Below, in pieces: positions 34,843 through 40,378 of a stretch of 40,378 nucleotides of DNA (position 1 is its first letter; every line of letters begins with the position of its first letter). The notes beneath the pieces are model-generated. The model saw nothing but the letters and a program-made list of their open reading frames with translations. It did no database searches and had not been told where the DNA came from. Source of the stretch: Pantoea sp. AS-PWVM4 (GTDB lineage: Bacteria; Pseudomonadota; Gammaproteobacteria; Enterobacterales; Enterobacteriaceae); NCBI RefSeq assembly GCF_000468095.1, contig NZ_ASZC01000029.1, positions 1-40,378 of the forward strand, read 5' to 3'. The position numbers were made by a program, and so were the translations under genes.

Positions 34843-34952
34843 GTAGCGGCGCGATTCATCGCGCAAATGATTGTAGCGGCGCAATTTATTGCGCGTGCTT
34901 TCAGGCTCAAGTTACTACGGCCAAAAAGACGCGCGATAAATTGCGCCGCTAC
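34843..34952. repeat. Three REP units between glgP and dcrB
   Basis: Two plus-orientation units (34843-34864 and 34873-34894, starts 30 bases apart) are followed by a minus-orientation unit (34931-34952). The second has GCGCAAT paired with ATTGCGC, a compensatory change in both stem arms; the first differs only in its loop (TTCA for TTTA). The minus unit ends five bases from the dcrB stop codon. No other terminator exists for either convergent gene. Confidence 0.82.
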
Positions 34953-34957
34953 GCGTG

Positions 34958-35515
34958 TTATTTCAGCGTGATGCTTTTCACGATGCTGTCGGCATCGCTC
35001 TGCGCCTGCTGCTGATTATCCGCTGGCAGGGTAATTTGCAGGGTCAGCAGTTTGCCGTCGACCTTCGCCAGAATCACCGAAGACCAGGAGGTCTGGTGGT
35101 TGGCAGAAATCACCGTATCCAGCTGCTGGGCCGGTTGATCGCTCAGCGTTACCGCTTTGTTCGATACCACCTGCAACTGCGGATCGCGGTTGCGTTGCTG
35201 CTGTTCCAGACGCTGGGAGAGAGAATCCAGCGCTTCATTGGTTGGGTCACCGGCAATCACGATAATCGCGCGCGCGCCGGTTTGATCGGCGTAGACATGC
35301 ATGTTGGCGGATTCTGTACCCAATTTGCCGCTCTTATCCGACATCCCCGCAGGCAGGGTAAAGCTCAGTTTGCCATCCAGCAGACTCACCGTCTGGGTTG
35401 ACTGGCTGGCAGTGGCGCCGTTGTCCGCCGCTGCCGCGTCATCTTTTTTCTGGTCACAGGCCGCGAGGCCAAGCACCAGCAGGCCAATGCCCGCATATTT
35501 CACTAAGTTACGCAT
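34958..35515 (-). CDS. dcrB: DcrB-family lipoprotein
   Basis: A 185-residue lipoprotein matching E. coli DcrB from its first residues (MRNLVKYAGIGLLVLGLAAC, lipobox LAAC, lipidated Cys20). The start at 35515 is chosen for that match and a GGGAAAAG ribosome site; the open frame runs further upstream without similarity. A low-complexity Asp/Ala linker is followed by a folded domain with LLDGKLSFTLPAGMSDKSGKLG, RDPQLQVVSNKAVTL and LLTLQITLPADNQQQA. In E. coli DcrB is needed by phages C1 and C6 for DNA entry and is linked to lipoprotein processing. It lies downstream of yhhQ on the same strand, across 117 bases with a hairpin. Confidence 0.93.
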   Translation of the reverse strand: MRNLVKYAGIGLLVLGLAACDQKKDDAAAADNGATASQSTQTVSLLDGKLSFTLPAGMSDKSGKLGTESANMHVYADQTGARAIIVIAGDPTNEALDSLSQRLEQQQRNRDPQLQVVSNKAVTLSDQPAQQLDTVISANHQTSWSSVILAKVDGKLLTLQITLPADNQQQAQSDADSIVKSITLK

Positions 35516-35562
35516 TCTTTTCCCTATAACAAGATTCCAGTCCGCGATTATCAAATCGGAAT

Positions 35563-35584
35563 CGGCGGTCAAAAGCAACCGCCG
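35563..35584 (-). other. Hairpin between yhhQ and dcrB
   Basis: CGGCGGT pairs perfectly with ACCGCCG around eight bases. It lies 48 bases before dcrB and 49 after yhhQ on the minus strand. There is no T tract, so it is more likely a processing or stabilising stem than a terminator. Confidence 0.45.
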
Positions 35585-35632
35585 GTTTGTCAGGAAATCT
35601 TAGCGTGGGTACGGCGAGGGTACTACGTAGAA

Positions 35633-36298
35633 TTAACCGAAATTGAGCTGACGCTGGGCCGAACGCTCAGCCAGACGCTTCAGGGTTGCGTTCAGCAGTA
35701 CGCCATAGGCTGGCAGGAAGAAAAGCATGCAGATCATTACTTTGAAGCTGTAATCCACCAGCGCGATTTCCACCCAGTGCTGAGCCATAAACGGGTCCGG
35801 ACTTTTGTAGAAGGCGATAAAGAAGAACGCCAGCGTATCGCTGATATTACCGAGGAACATGGCTGCGCCGGGTGCAATCCACCACTGCGGCAGACGACGC
35901 AGACGGTTAAATACATGTACATCCAGAATCTGTCCCAATGCATAGGCCATAAAGCTGGCACTGGCGATACGGGCCACGAACAGGTTCACTTGCTCCAGTG
36001 ACGCCCAACCCTGCCATTCGCCCTGATAAAACACGCAGGAGACGATGTAAGAGATAAACAACGCCGGCACCATCACCGCCAGAATAATGCGTCGCGCCAG
36101 TGGCGCGCCAAAAATACGCACGGTGAGATCGGTCGCGAGGAAAATAAACGGAAAGCTGAACGCACCCCAGGTGGTGTGGAAGCCAAAAATGGCCACCGGC
36201 AACTGCACCAGATAGTTACTGGAAGTGATCACCAGCAGATGAAACAGCGACAGCCAGAACAGCGCATGCATGCGCTGACGCGGAGAAAAAGCGATCAT
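35633..36298 (-). CDS. yhhQ: Queuosine-precursor (preQ0/preQ1) transporter YhhQ
   Basis: A 221-residue inner-membrane protein of the VUT/QPTR family with about six membrane segments, matching E. coli YhhQ (HLLVITSSNYLVQLPVAIFG, TLAFFFIAFYKS and DVHVFNRLR are recognisable). E. coli YhhQ takes up 7-deazaguanine precursors that the cell converts to queuosine, the wobble modification of GUN-anticodon tRNAs. A 30-nt preQ1-I-like riboswitch directly precedes the gene and overlaps its Shine-Dalgarno, which supports this role from the sequence itself. It is divergent from tusA, another tRNA-modification gene, and followed by dcrB. Confidence 0.95.
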   Translation of the reverse strand: MIAFSPRQRMHALFWLSLFHLLVITSSNYLVQLPVAIFGFHTTWGAFSFPFIFLATDLTVRIFGAPLARRIILAVMVPALFISYIVSCVFYQGEWQGWASLEQVNLFVARIASASFMAYALGQILDVHVFNRLRRLPQWWIAPGAAMFLGNISDTLAFFFIAFYKSPDPFMAQHWVEIALVDYSFKVMICMLFFLPAYGVLLNATLKRLAERSAQRQLNFG

Positions 36299-36304
36299 GT
36301 TGAG

Positions 36305-36334
36305 CCTTTTTAGTGTTGGGGTGAGGGAACCCAG
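36305..36334 (-). ncRNA. PreQ1-I-like riboswitch upstream of yhhQ
   Basis: Read on the minus strand the segment is CUGGGU, six bases (UCCCUC), ACCCCA, then ACACUAAAAAGG. It has the layout of the small preQ1-I aptamer: a short UGGG/CCCA stem, a C-rich loop, an A-rich tail and a terminal GG that can pair with loop CC to close the pseudoknot. The closely studied Thermoanaerobacter aptamer also opens CUGGGU and has ACCCCAG. Its AAGG end is the yhhQ Shine-Dalgarno, six bases before ATG, so bound preQ1 would block translation. A second hairpin, CCGCAG/CTGCGG (36337-36352), precedes it. Confidence 0.8.
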
Positions 36335-36431
36335 TACCGCAGTTTGCTGCGGTGGTTAATAAAAAATCGGCGGCATCTTATCGCGTTGTGCGATTTATGC
36401 AATGGTTAATATTAACGCAATCGTTATCGCC

Positions 36432-36459
36432 TTGCGCTGATGATTTAGCGCGCTAGAAT
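36432..36459 (+). promoter_or_regulatory. tusA promoter
   Basis: TTGCGC and TAGAAT (5 of 6 to the -10 consensus) are separated by 16 bases. The -10 ends 32 bases before the tusA start codon. Confidence 0.6.
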
Positions 36460-36491
36460 GAGCGCCCTCCCTTGAAAACAGACAGAGAATC

Positions 36492-36743
36492 ATGAGCGAT
36501 CCCTTTTCCGCGCCGGACCACACCCTGGATGCACTTGGCCTGCGCTGCCCGGAGCCGGTGATGATGGTGCGCAAAACCGTGCGCCAGATGCAGGCGGGTG
36601 AAACCCTGCTGATTATCGCCGACGATCCGGCGACCACGCGTGATATTCCCGGCTTTTGCCGTTTTATGGAGCATACGTTGCTGGCACAGCAGACGGAAAG
36701 CCTGCCGTATCAGTACCTGATCCAGAAAGGCGCGGACGCCTGA
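36492..36743 (+). CDS. tusA: Sulfurtransferase TusA
   Basis: TusA carries persulfide sulfur from IscS to the TusBCD relay for 2-thiolation of the wobble uridine in Lys, Glu and Gln tRNAs, and also serves molybdenum-cofactor synthesis. The 83-residue product has the family motif LDALGLRCPEPVMMVRKTVRQM with catalytic Cys19, followed by LLIIADDPATTRDIPGFCRFMEH. AGAGA precedes the start. It is divergent from yhhQ and convergent with zntA; the tusA stop codon sits inside a stem-loop shared with the zntA end. The order matches E. coli (zntA-tusA-yhhQ-dcrB). Confidence 0.97.
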   Translation: MSDPFSAPDHTLDALGLRCPEPVMMVRKTVRQMQAGETLLIIADDPATTRDIPGFCRFMEHTLLAQQTESLPYQYLIQKGADA

Positions 36744-36755
36744 GGGCATCCGCGC
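36730..36755. terminator. Hairpin at the convergent tusA/zntA ends
   Basis: GCGCGGA pairs with TCCGCGC, with an inner GC/GC pair after one mismatch. The stem includes the last tusA codons and its stop. It lies between convergent genes separated by only 17 bases. No T tract is seen on either strand, so termination here is plausible but not certain. Confidence 0.4.
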
Positions 36756-36760
36756 GCAGC

Positions 36761-39025
36761 TTAACGTGAACGCAGCAACCGCAGCGCATTGGCAGTCACC
36801 AGCGCGGTGGCACCGGAATCCGCCAGCACTGCCAGCCACAAGCCGGTAAAGCCGAGTAGCGTGGTGACGAGGAACAAGGCCTTCAGCCCCAGCGCCAGCG
36901 CGATATTCTGACGGATAATGCGGCGGGTACGGCGTGCCAGCGCCACGGTACGCGGCAGAATCGCCAGCCGGTTTTGCGTCAGGGCCGCATCGGCTGCTTC
37001 CAGTGCAACATCGGTGCCGCTGCCCATCGCAATCCCTATGGTAGCGGCTTTCATCGCCGGGGCATCATTGATGCCATCGCCAATCATTGCCAGCGATTGT
37101 TGTGCATCCAGATCGCGTACCGCGGCAACCTTATCAGCAGGCAGCAGGCCCGCGCGATAATCAATCTCCAGGTCTGCGGCGATGGCGGCGGCAGCACGCG
37201 GATTATCACCGGTCAGCATCAGGCTGCTGACACCGAGTTGTTGTAGCGCCGCTACGGCGCTCGCGGCCTCGCTTCGTAACTTATCCTGCAACGCCAGCAC
37301 ACCCAGCGGGCGGGCATCCTGCAACAGCACCACCACGGTTTTGCCTTCGGCTTCAAGCTGCGCGATGGTTTGCTGCTGATCCTCAAGCAGGTTTTTCACT
37401 TCGCGCGGGGCCAGCAATTGATAGCTGATGCCCGCAATCTGCGCTGCAATGCCGCTACCGGGCAACGTACGTTGATCGCGGGCCTCAGGCAGGGAAAGCT
37501 GGCGACGGCTGGCTTCCGCGACGATAGCCATTGCCAACGGGTGACTGGAGCCAAGTTCCACCGCTGCGCCTGACGTCAGCAAGGTTTCAGGTTGGGCATC
37601 ACCAAAGGGTACCACGTCGGTCACCTGCGGCTTACCCTCGGTCAGGGTGCCGGTTTTATCAAACGCCATGATGGTGACGCGGCTGAGTCTTTCCAGCGCG
37701 GCTCCCCCTTTAATCAGCGCTCCCTGACGTGCCGCAGCAGCCAGCCCAGAGGTAATAGCTGCCGGGGTAGAGATCACCAGTGCACAAGGGCAACCAATCA
37801 GCAGCAGCGTCAAACCTTTGTAAATCCACGGCAGCCAGTCGCCGCCAGCGAGCAGCGGCGGTAGCGTCATCACCAGCAGCGCCAGCAGCATAATCGCCGG
37901 TGTGTAAAGGCGGCTAAAGCGATCGATAAAGCGTTCGACCGGTGCGCGGTGGCTTTCTGCTTCCTCAATCAGTTGCAGGATACGATCAATAGCGCTGTGG
38001 CCGGGTTCCGAGATCACTTGTAGCGTTACCAGACGGTCGACGCTGGTGGCTCCGGCCATCACTGTCTCACCAGGTTGGCGTGCTACCGGCAACGATTCGC
38101 CGGTCAATGCGCTTTCGTCAAAGCTGGCAGCGCTGGCAAGTAACTCGCCATCGGCAGGCAAACGGCCACCCGCAGCCACTTCAATGACATCGCCGGGGCG
38201 TAAATCCGCCAGCGCGACTTGTTCACGCTGTGCACCACGCACGCGGGTAGCGGTATCCGGGCGCAGCGCCATCAGCGCGGTCACACCACGACGGGCGCGA
38301 GTGGCGGCATAGGCTTCCAGCCGTTCGCCCAGCAGGAACAGCAGCAAGACCATCGCGGCTTCGGCATGGGCGCCAATCACCAGCGCACCGCCAGCGGCGA
38401 GGGTCATCAGGGTTTCGATACTGAAAGGGGAACCGCTACGTAGCAGACGCCATGCGCTGCGGGCCACCGGCAGCAGGCCGACTAAGGTGGTCACAACAAA
38501 CAGGCGATCGCCCCAGACCGGAGCAGCCATGCTGAGGAGCCAACTGGCGAGCATCAATAGCGCCAGCAGCAGCAATCCGGCATTTTCCCGTAAACGGCCT
38601 GGTTGGGGTTGTGGCTCGGTGGAGGTCAGGCGGAAACCGGCATTTTTTACCGCCTGTTCGATCGCCGGACGGATATCATTTTCAGCGTCAACCACCAGTT
38701 TCTCGCTGGCGAAGATGACACGGGCGTTGCGCACCTGCGGCAGTTTTTGTACGGCAGTTTCGATTTTGCGTGCGCAGCTCGGGCAATCCATCCCGGCAAT
38801 TTGCCAGCGGAATTGTTGGGTGTCAGGGCCGGACCTGTCGCTCTCTTCGTCGGCGTCGCCACCGCCGGGACTGCCGTTATCGCAGCAGCTACAGTTGCTG
38901 TCCGGCGTGACTGGCTGTGCGGCGGAAATCTGTAACGTCACCGGGCGCGTGCGGCTAATGCCACAAAGTGGCTGCGGTTTGCTATGGCTTTTACCACAAC
39001 GACAGGCGTGGGAATGTTGATGCAT
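36761..39025 (-). CDS. zntA: Zn(II)/Cd(II)/Pb(II)-translocating P-type ATPase
   Basis: ZntA exports zinc, cadmium and lead from the cytoplasm using ATP. The start at 39025 has GGAGG nearby and gives 754 residues, about 22 more than E. coli; the frame is open nine codons further upstream. The extra length is a His/Cys-rich N-terminus (HQHSHACRCGKSHSKPQ, then NCSCCDNG) ahead of the heavy-metal domain with GMDCPSCARK. Core motifs are complete: SALTGES, the membrane metal site GCPCALV, the phosphorylated Asp in FDKTGTLTEGK, GDGINDAPAMK, and the metal-binding Asp near the end (LADSGATALVTANALRLL). It is transcribed from a ZntR-type promoter and convergent with tusA. Confidence 0.97.
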   Translation of the reverse strand: MHQHSHACRCGKSHSKPQPLCGISRTRPVTLQISAAQPVTPDSNCSCCDNGSPGGGDADEESDRSGPDTQQFRWQIAGMDCPSCARKIETAVQKLPQVRNARVIFASEKLVVDAENDIRPAIEQAVKNAGFRLTSTEPQPQPGRLRENAGLLLLALLMLASWLLSMAAPVWGDRLFVVTTLVGLLPVARSAWRLLRSGSPFSIETLMTLAAGGALVIGAHAEAAMVLLLFLLGERLEAYAATRARRGVTALMALRPDTATRVRGAQREQVALADLRPGDVIEVAAGGRLPADGELLASAASFDESALTGESLPVARQPGETVMAGATSVDRLVTLQVISEPGHSAIDRILQLIEEAESHRAPVERFIDRFSRLYTPAIMLLALLVMTLPPLLAGGDWLPWIYKGLTLLLIGCPCALVISTPAAITSGLAAAARQGALIKGGAALERLSRVTIMAFDKTGTLTEGKPQVTDVVPFGDAQPETLLTSGAAVELGSSHPLAMAIVAEASRRQLSLPEARDQRTLPGSGIAAQIAGISYQLLAPREVKNLLEDQQQTIAQLEAEGKTVVVLLQDARPLGVLALQDKLRSEAASAVAALQQLGVSSLMLTGDNPRAAAAIAADLEIDYRAGLLPADKVAAVRDLDAQQSLAMIGDGINDAPAMKAATIGIAMGSGTDVALEAADAALTQNRLAILPRTVALARRTRRIIRQNIALALGLKALFLVTTLLGFTGLWLAVLADSGATALVTANALRLLRSR

Positions 39026-39066
39026 GTAACCTCCGGATTCAGGGACGGACAAAGGTCCGTACCCTG

Positions 39067-39098
39067 ATGCTACACTCTGGAGTGCACTCCAGAGTCAA
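39067..39098 (-). promoter_or_regulatory. zntA promoter with ZntR operator
   Basis: On the minus strand, -35 TTGACT and -10 TAGCAT are separated by 20 bases, the over-long spacer typical of MerR-family promoters. The spacer is filled by a perfect 22-bp palindrome (39074-39095) built from ACTCTGGAGTG and its reverse complement, nearly identical to the E. coli ZntR site. ZntR twists the spacer when it binds zinc and turns the promoter on. Confidence 0.95.
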
Positions 39099-39119
39099 GC
39101 GTTGGAGCTTACTTTTTCT

Positions 39120-39749
39120 TCAATTGAGCCACAAAGAACGCACGATCATAAAATGACCGGCAAAGTAGCAGGCGGCAACGATGGCACTATCCGGGCTGTA
39201 ACGACGACGATAGTGGGTGATAAACCAGACGATATTCGCCAGCAGCAGCAATGCGGCACCGACCATGAGTGAGAAGCTGTAATCCGTCGGGCGGAAGAAG
39301 TAATTTTCAGCGGACATCCAGGTCATGACCAACGTCATGCCGATAAAGGTGCACACCGGCCAGCGCAACTCTTCCAGCTTGCTCCAGATGATGGCAATCA
39401 AGAGCACGCCGATAATCAGCAGCGTTAGTGGTACCGGCCAGAAGAAGCTGATCGTCATATGCGCGGCAAAGCTGATGGTGTAGAGCAGATGCGAGAGGAA
39501 GAAAGCCCCCAGCGCATACAGCATCTGCTGGCGAGGCAACAGCGTCAGCGCATCGCCAACCAGCGTAGCGACCAGGCCGGCAAGAATCAGGTAATCGGTG
39601 GGGTTAAAGGTAGGCGCTTGCCAGGCCCAGGCCACCAGCAGCAACAGGGTGACGGGTTTAAATAACCAACGTTGCCACTGCGGGCCGCGGTAAGTTGCAT
39701 CGACATAGAGCCAACCGGAAAAAAGTACGGCAAGGAAAGACCAAAGCAT
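39120..39749 (-). CDS. yhhN: YhhN/TMEM86-family membrane protein (lysoplasmalogenase-like)
   Basis: A 209-residue polytopic membrane protein with about eight hydrophobic segments, matching E. coli YhhN. It has the family blocks ADATYRG-like DATYRG, FKPVTLLLLVAWAW, GLVATLVGDALTLLPRQQMLYALGAFFLSHLLY and HYRRRYSPDSAIVAACYFAGHFMIVRSL. Related animal and Legionella proteins hydrolyse lysoplasmalogen; enterobacteria do not normally make plasmalogens, so the true substrate here is unknown. GGGAG precedes the start. The gene ends just before the zntA promoter on the same strand with no clear terminator, so read-through into zntA is possible. It is divergent from yhhM. Confidence 0.9.
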   Translation of the reverse strand: MLWSFLAVLFSGWLYVDATYRGPQWQRWLFKPVTLLLLVAWAWQAPTFNPTDYLILAGLVATLVGDALTLLPRQQMLYALGAFFLSHLLYTISFAAHMTISFFWPVPLTLLIIGVLLIAIIWSKLEELRWPVCTFIGMTLVMTWMSAENYFFRPTDYSFSLMVGAALLLLANIVWFITHYRRRYSPDSAIVAACYFAGHFMIVRSLWLN

Positions 39750-39813
39750 GTTTTCTCCCTTTTCTGGACGTGATGTCCGCCAGTCTGATGAATTTTCCCA
39801 AAAACGCGATCCC

Positions 39814-39866
39814 AGTGTAAGTTACCGGCGGTGAATGTGACAATCGGGCAACTCTGGTTGTATGCT
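39814..39866. promoter_or_regulatory. Divergent yhhN and yhhM promoters sharing a -35 region
   Basis: For yhhM, GTGACA (39837-39842), 18 bases, TATGCT (39861-39866). For yhhN on the minus strand, TTGTCA (complement of 39838-39843), 18 bases, TACACT (complement of 39814-39819). The two -35 hexamers overlap almost completely, so polymerase could occupy only one at a time. Confidence 0.5.
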
Positions 39867-39913
39867 TGGGCCTCTTTACCTTTCCGACATTAACGCAAAG
39901 CACGAGAGAAAAC

Positions 39914-40267
39914 ATGAGCAAACCACCGCTACTCTTTTTTATCGTTCTGGCGATTATTGCTGTTTTGGCGACCCGTCAGTTTATCAAGCAACGCCGTGAA
40001 ACGGCGGTGAACGATGCTTCCCCGATCCAAACCCTGAGTGTAGAAATCAAAACCAAACGTGAGTATCCGTCACCCAATCGCCGTTCGCGCCAGCGTGAAG
40101 TGATTGCCGGGGAAGATATGCGTTATGAAGCCTGGTTTCACCCGCTGAATGGCGCGGGCGATTTCAAGCTGGTCGTCAATGCCGGGGATTATCATCAGAT
40201 GGATAAAGGGGTGAAGGGCGAGCTGAAAATGCAGGGCACCCGCTTTGTGAGTTTCACTCCCCTGTAA
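39914..40267 (+). CDS. yhhM: YhhM, DUF2500-family membrane-anchored protein
   Basis: The start at 39914 gives 117 residues beginning MSKPPLLFFIVLAIIAVLA, as in E. coli YhhM (119 residues). One N-terminal membrane helix (about residues 5-22) is followed by a basic stretch (KQRRE) and a soluble domain with KTKREYPSPNRRSRQREV, MRYEAWFHP and GELKMQGTRFVSF. The function is unknown. GAGAG lies upstream. The stop codon TAA is itself part of a REP-like unit, whose GTAA head replaces the usual GTAG. It is divergent from yhhN, as in E. coli. Confidence 0.9.
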   Translation: MSKPPLLFFIVLAIIAVLATRQFIKQRRETAVNDASPIQTLSVEIKTKREYPSPNRRSRQREVIAGEDMRYEAWFHPLNGAGDFKLVVNAGDYHQMDKGVKGELKMQGTRFVSFTPL

Positions 40268-40287
40268 CGGCGCGATTTATCGCGCCG
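40264..40287 (+). repeat. REP-type unit overlapping the yhhM stop codon
   Basis: GTAA is followed by CGGCGCGAT-TT-ATCGCGCCG, a palindrome with perfect 9-bp arms, two pairs longer than other units here. The TA of GTAA plus the next A form the yhhM stop codon. Confidence 0.78.
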
Positions 40288-40378
40288 CTTGTATCTTGAA
40301 GTTGTAACTGGTTAGCTACCCGTTACACGAAACGGAGGCAGCTTGTCGCGCCGCTTAAGACTCGATCTTGTGCCGTAG
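40288..40378. other. Non-coding end of the window
   Basis: No gene is visible. An imperfect hairpin GTAACTGGT/ACCCGTTAC (40304-40326, one mismatch) is present, and a partial REP-like TCGCGCCGC follows near 40346. The element may continue beyond the window. Confidence 0.4.

Noticed and set aside
1..40378. Mobile elements, prophage or horizontally acquired islands
   Set aside because: No transposase, integrase or phage gene is present; all coding regions are core enterobacterial genes apart from the lone porin, and no tRNA or attachment-site duplications were found.

Overview
The window looks like chromosomal DNA of an Enterobacterales species, most likely Pantoea or a close relative such as Erwinia. 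Nearly every protein aligns along its full length with an Escherichia coli orthologue that I recognise. The gene order matches E. coli in blocks but not across them. The genus is inferred from overall divergence and from a repeat family I associate with Pantoea; it is not proven. No prophage, insertion sequence, CRISPR array, tRNA or resistance island is visible.

Layout. (1) 1-305: the end of an rRNA operon (5S rRNA and terminator) and a pair of REP-type hairpins. (2) 306-12744: an OprB-type carbohydrate porin, then metA, the glyoxylate-bypass operon aceBAK, its repressor iclR, and metH. This is the E. coli 91-minute block. (3) 12945-16740: yjbEFGH, an exopolysaccharide-related envelope operon on the minus strand. 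(4) 17254-20982: pgi (minus) and lysC (plus), with a lysine riboswitch ahead of lysC. (5) 21245-23712: aquaporin aqpZ, a PanS-like transporter and yhgN. (6) 23934-34828: asd and the complete glycogen cluster glgBXCAP. (7) 34958-40267: dcrB, yhhQ, tusA, zntA, yhhN and yhhM, the E. coli 77-78-minute block. yhhQ has a preQ1-I-like riboswitch and zntA a textbook ZntR promoter.

How the genes work together. metA and metH are the first and last dedicated steps of methionine synthesis. lysC and asd are the first two steps of the aspartate family that supplies lysine, threonine and methionine. aceBAK lets the cell grow on acetate and is held off by IclR from the same locus. pgi supplies glucose-6-phosphate at the head of glycogen metabolism; glgC, glgA and glgB make glycogen, and glgP and glgX break it down. 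TusA (tRNA 2-thiouridine) and YhhQ (queuosine precursor uptake) both serve tRNA wobble modification.

The main non-coding signals are five repeat clusters built on a GTAG tetranucleotide plus the palindrome GCGCGATTTATCGCGC. They sit at gene 3' ends, often within a few bases of stop codons, and carry compensatory base changes in the stem. They have the architecture of REP elements mobilised by REP-associated tyrosine transposases, and I consider them the best lead in the window. Other leads are a 14-bp perfect inverted repeat before metH, an intra-operon terminator after yjbE, a 5'-end hairpin in the zntA leader, and an altered CsrA-type hairpin before glgC.
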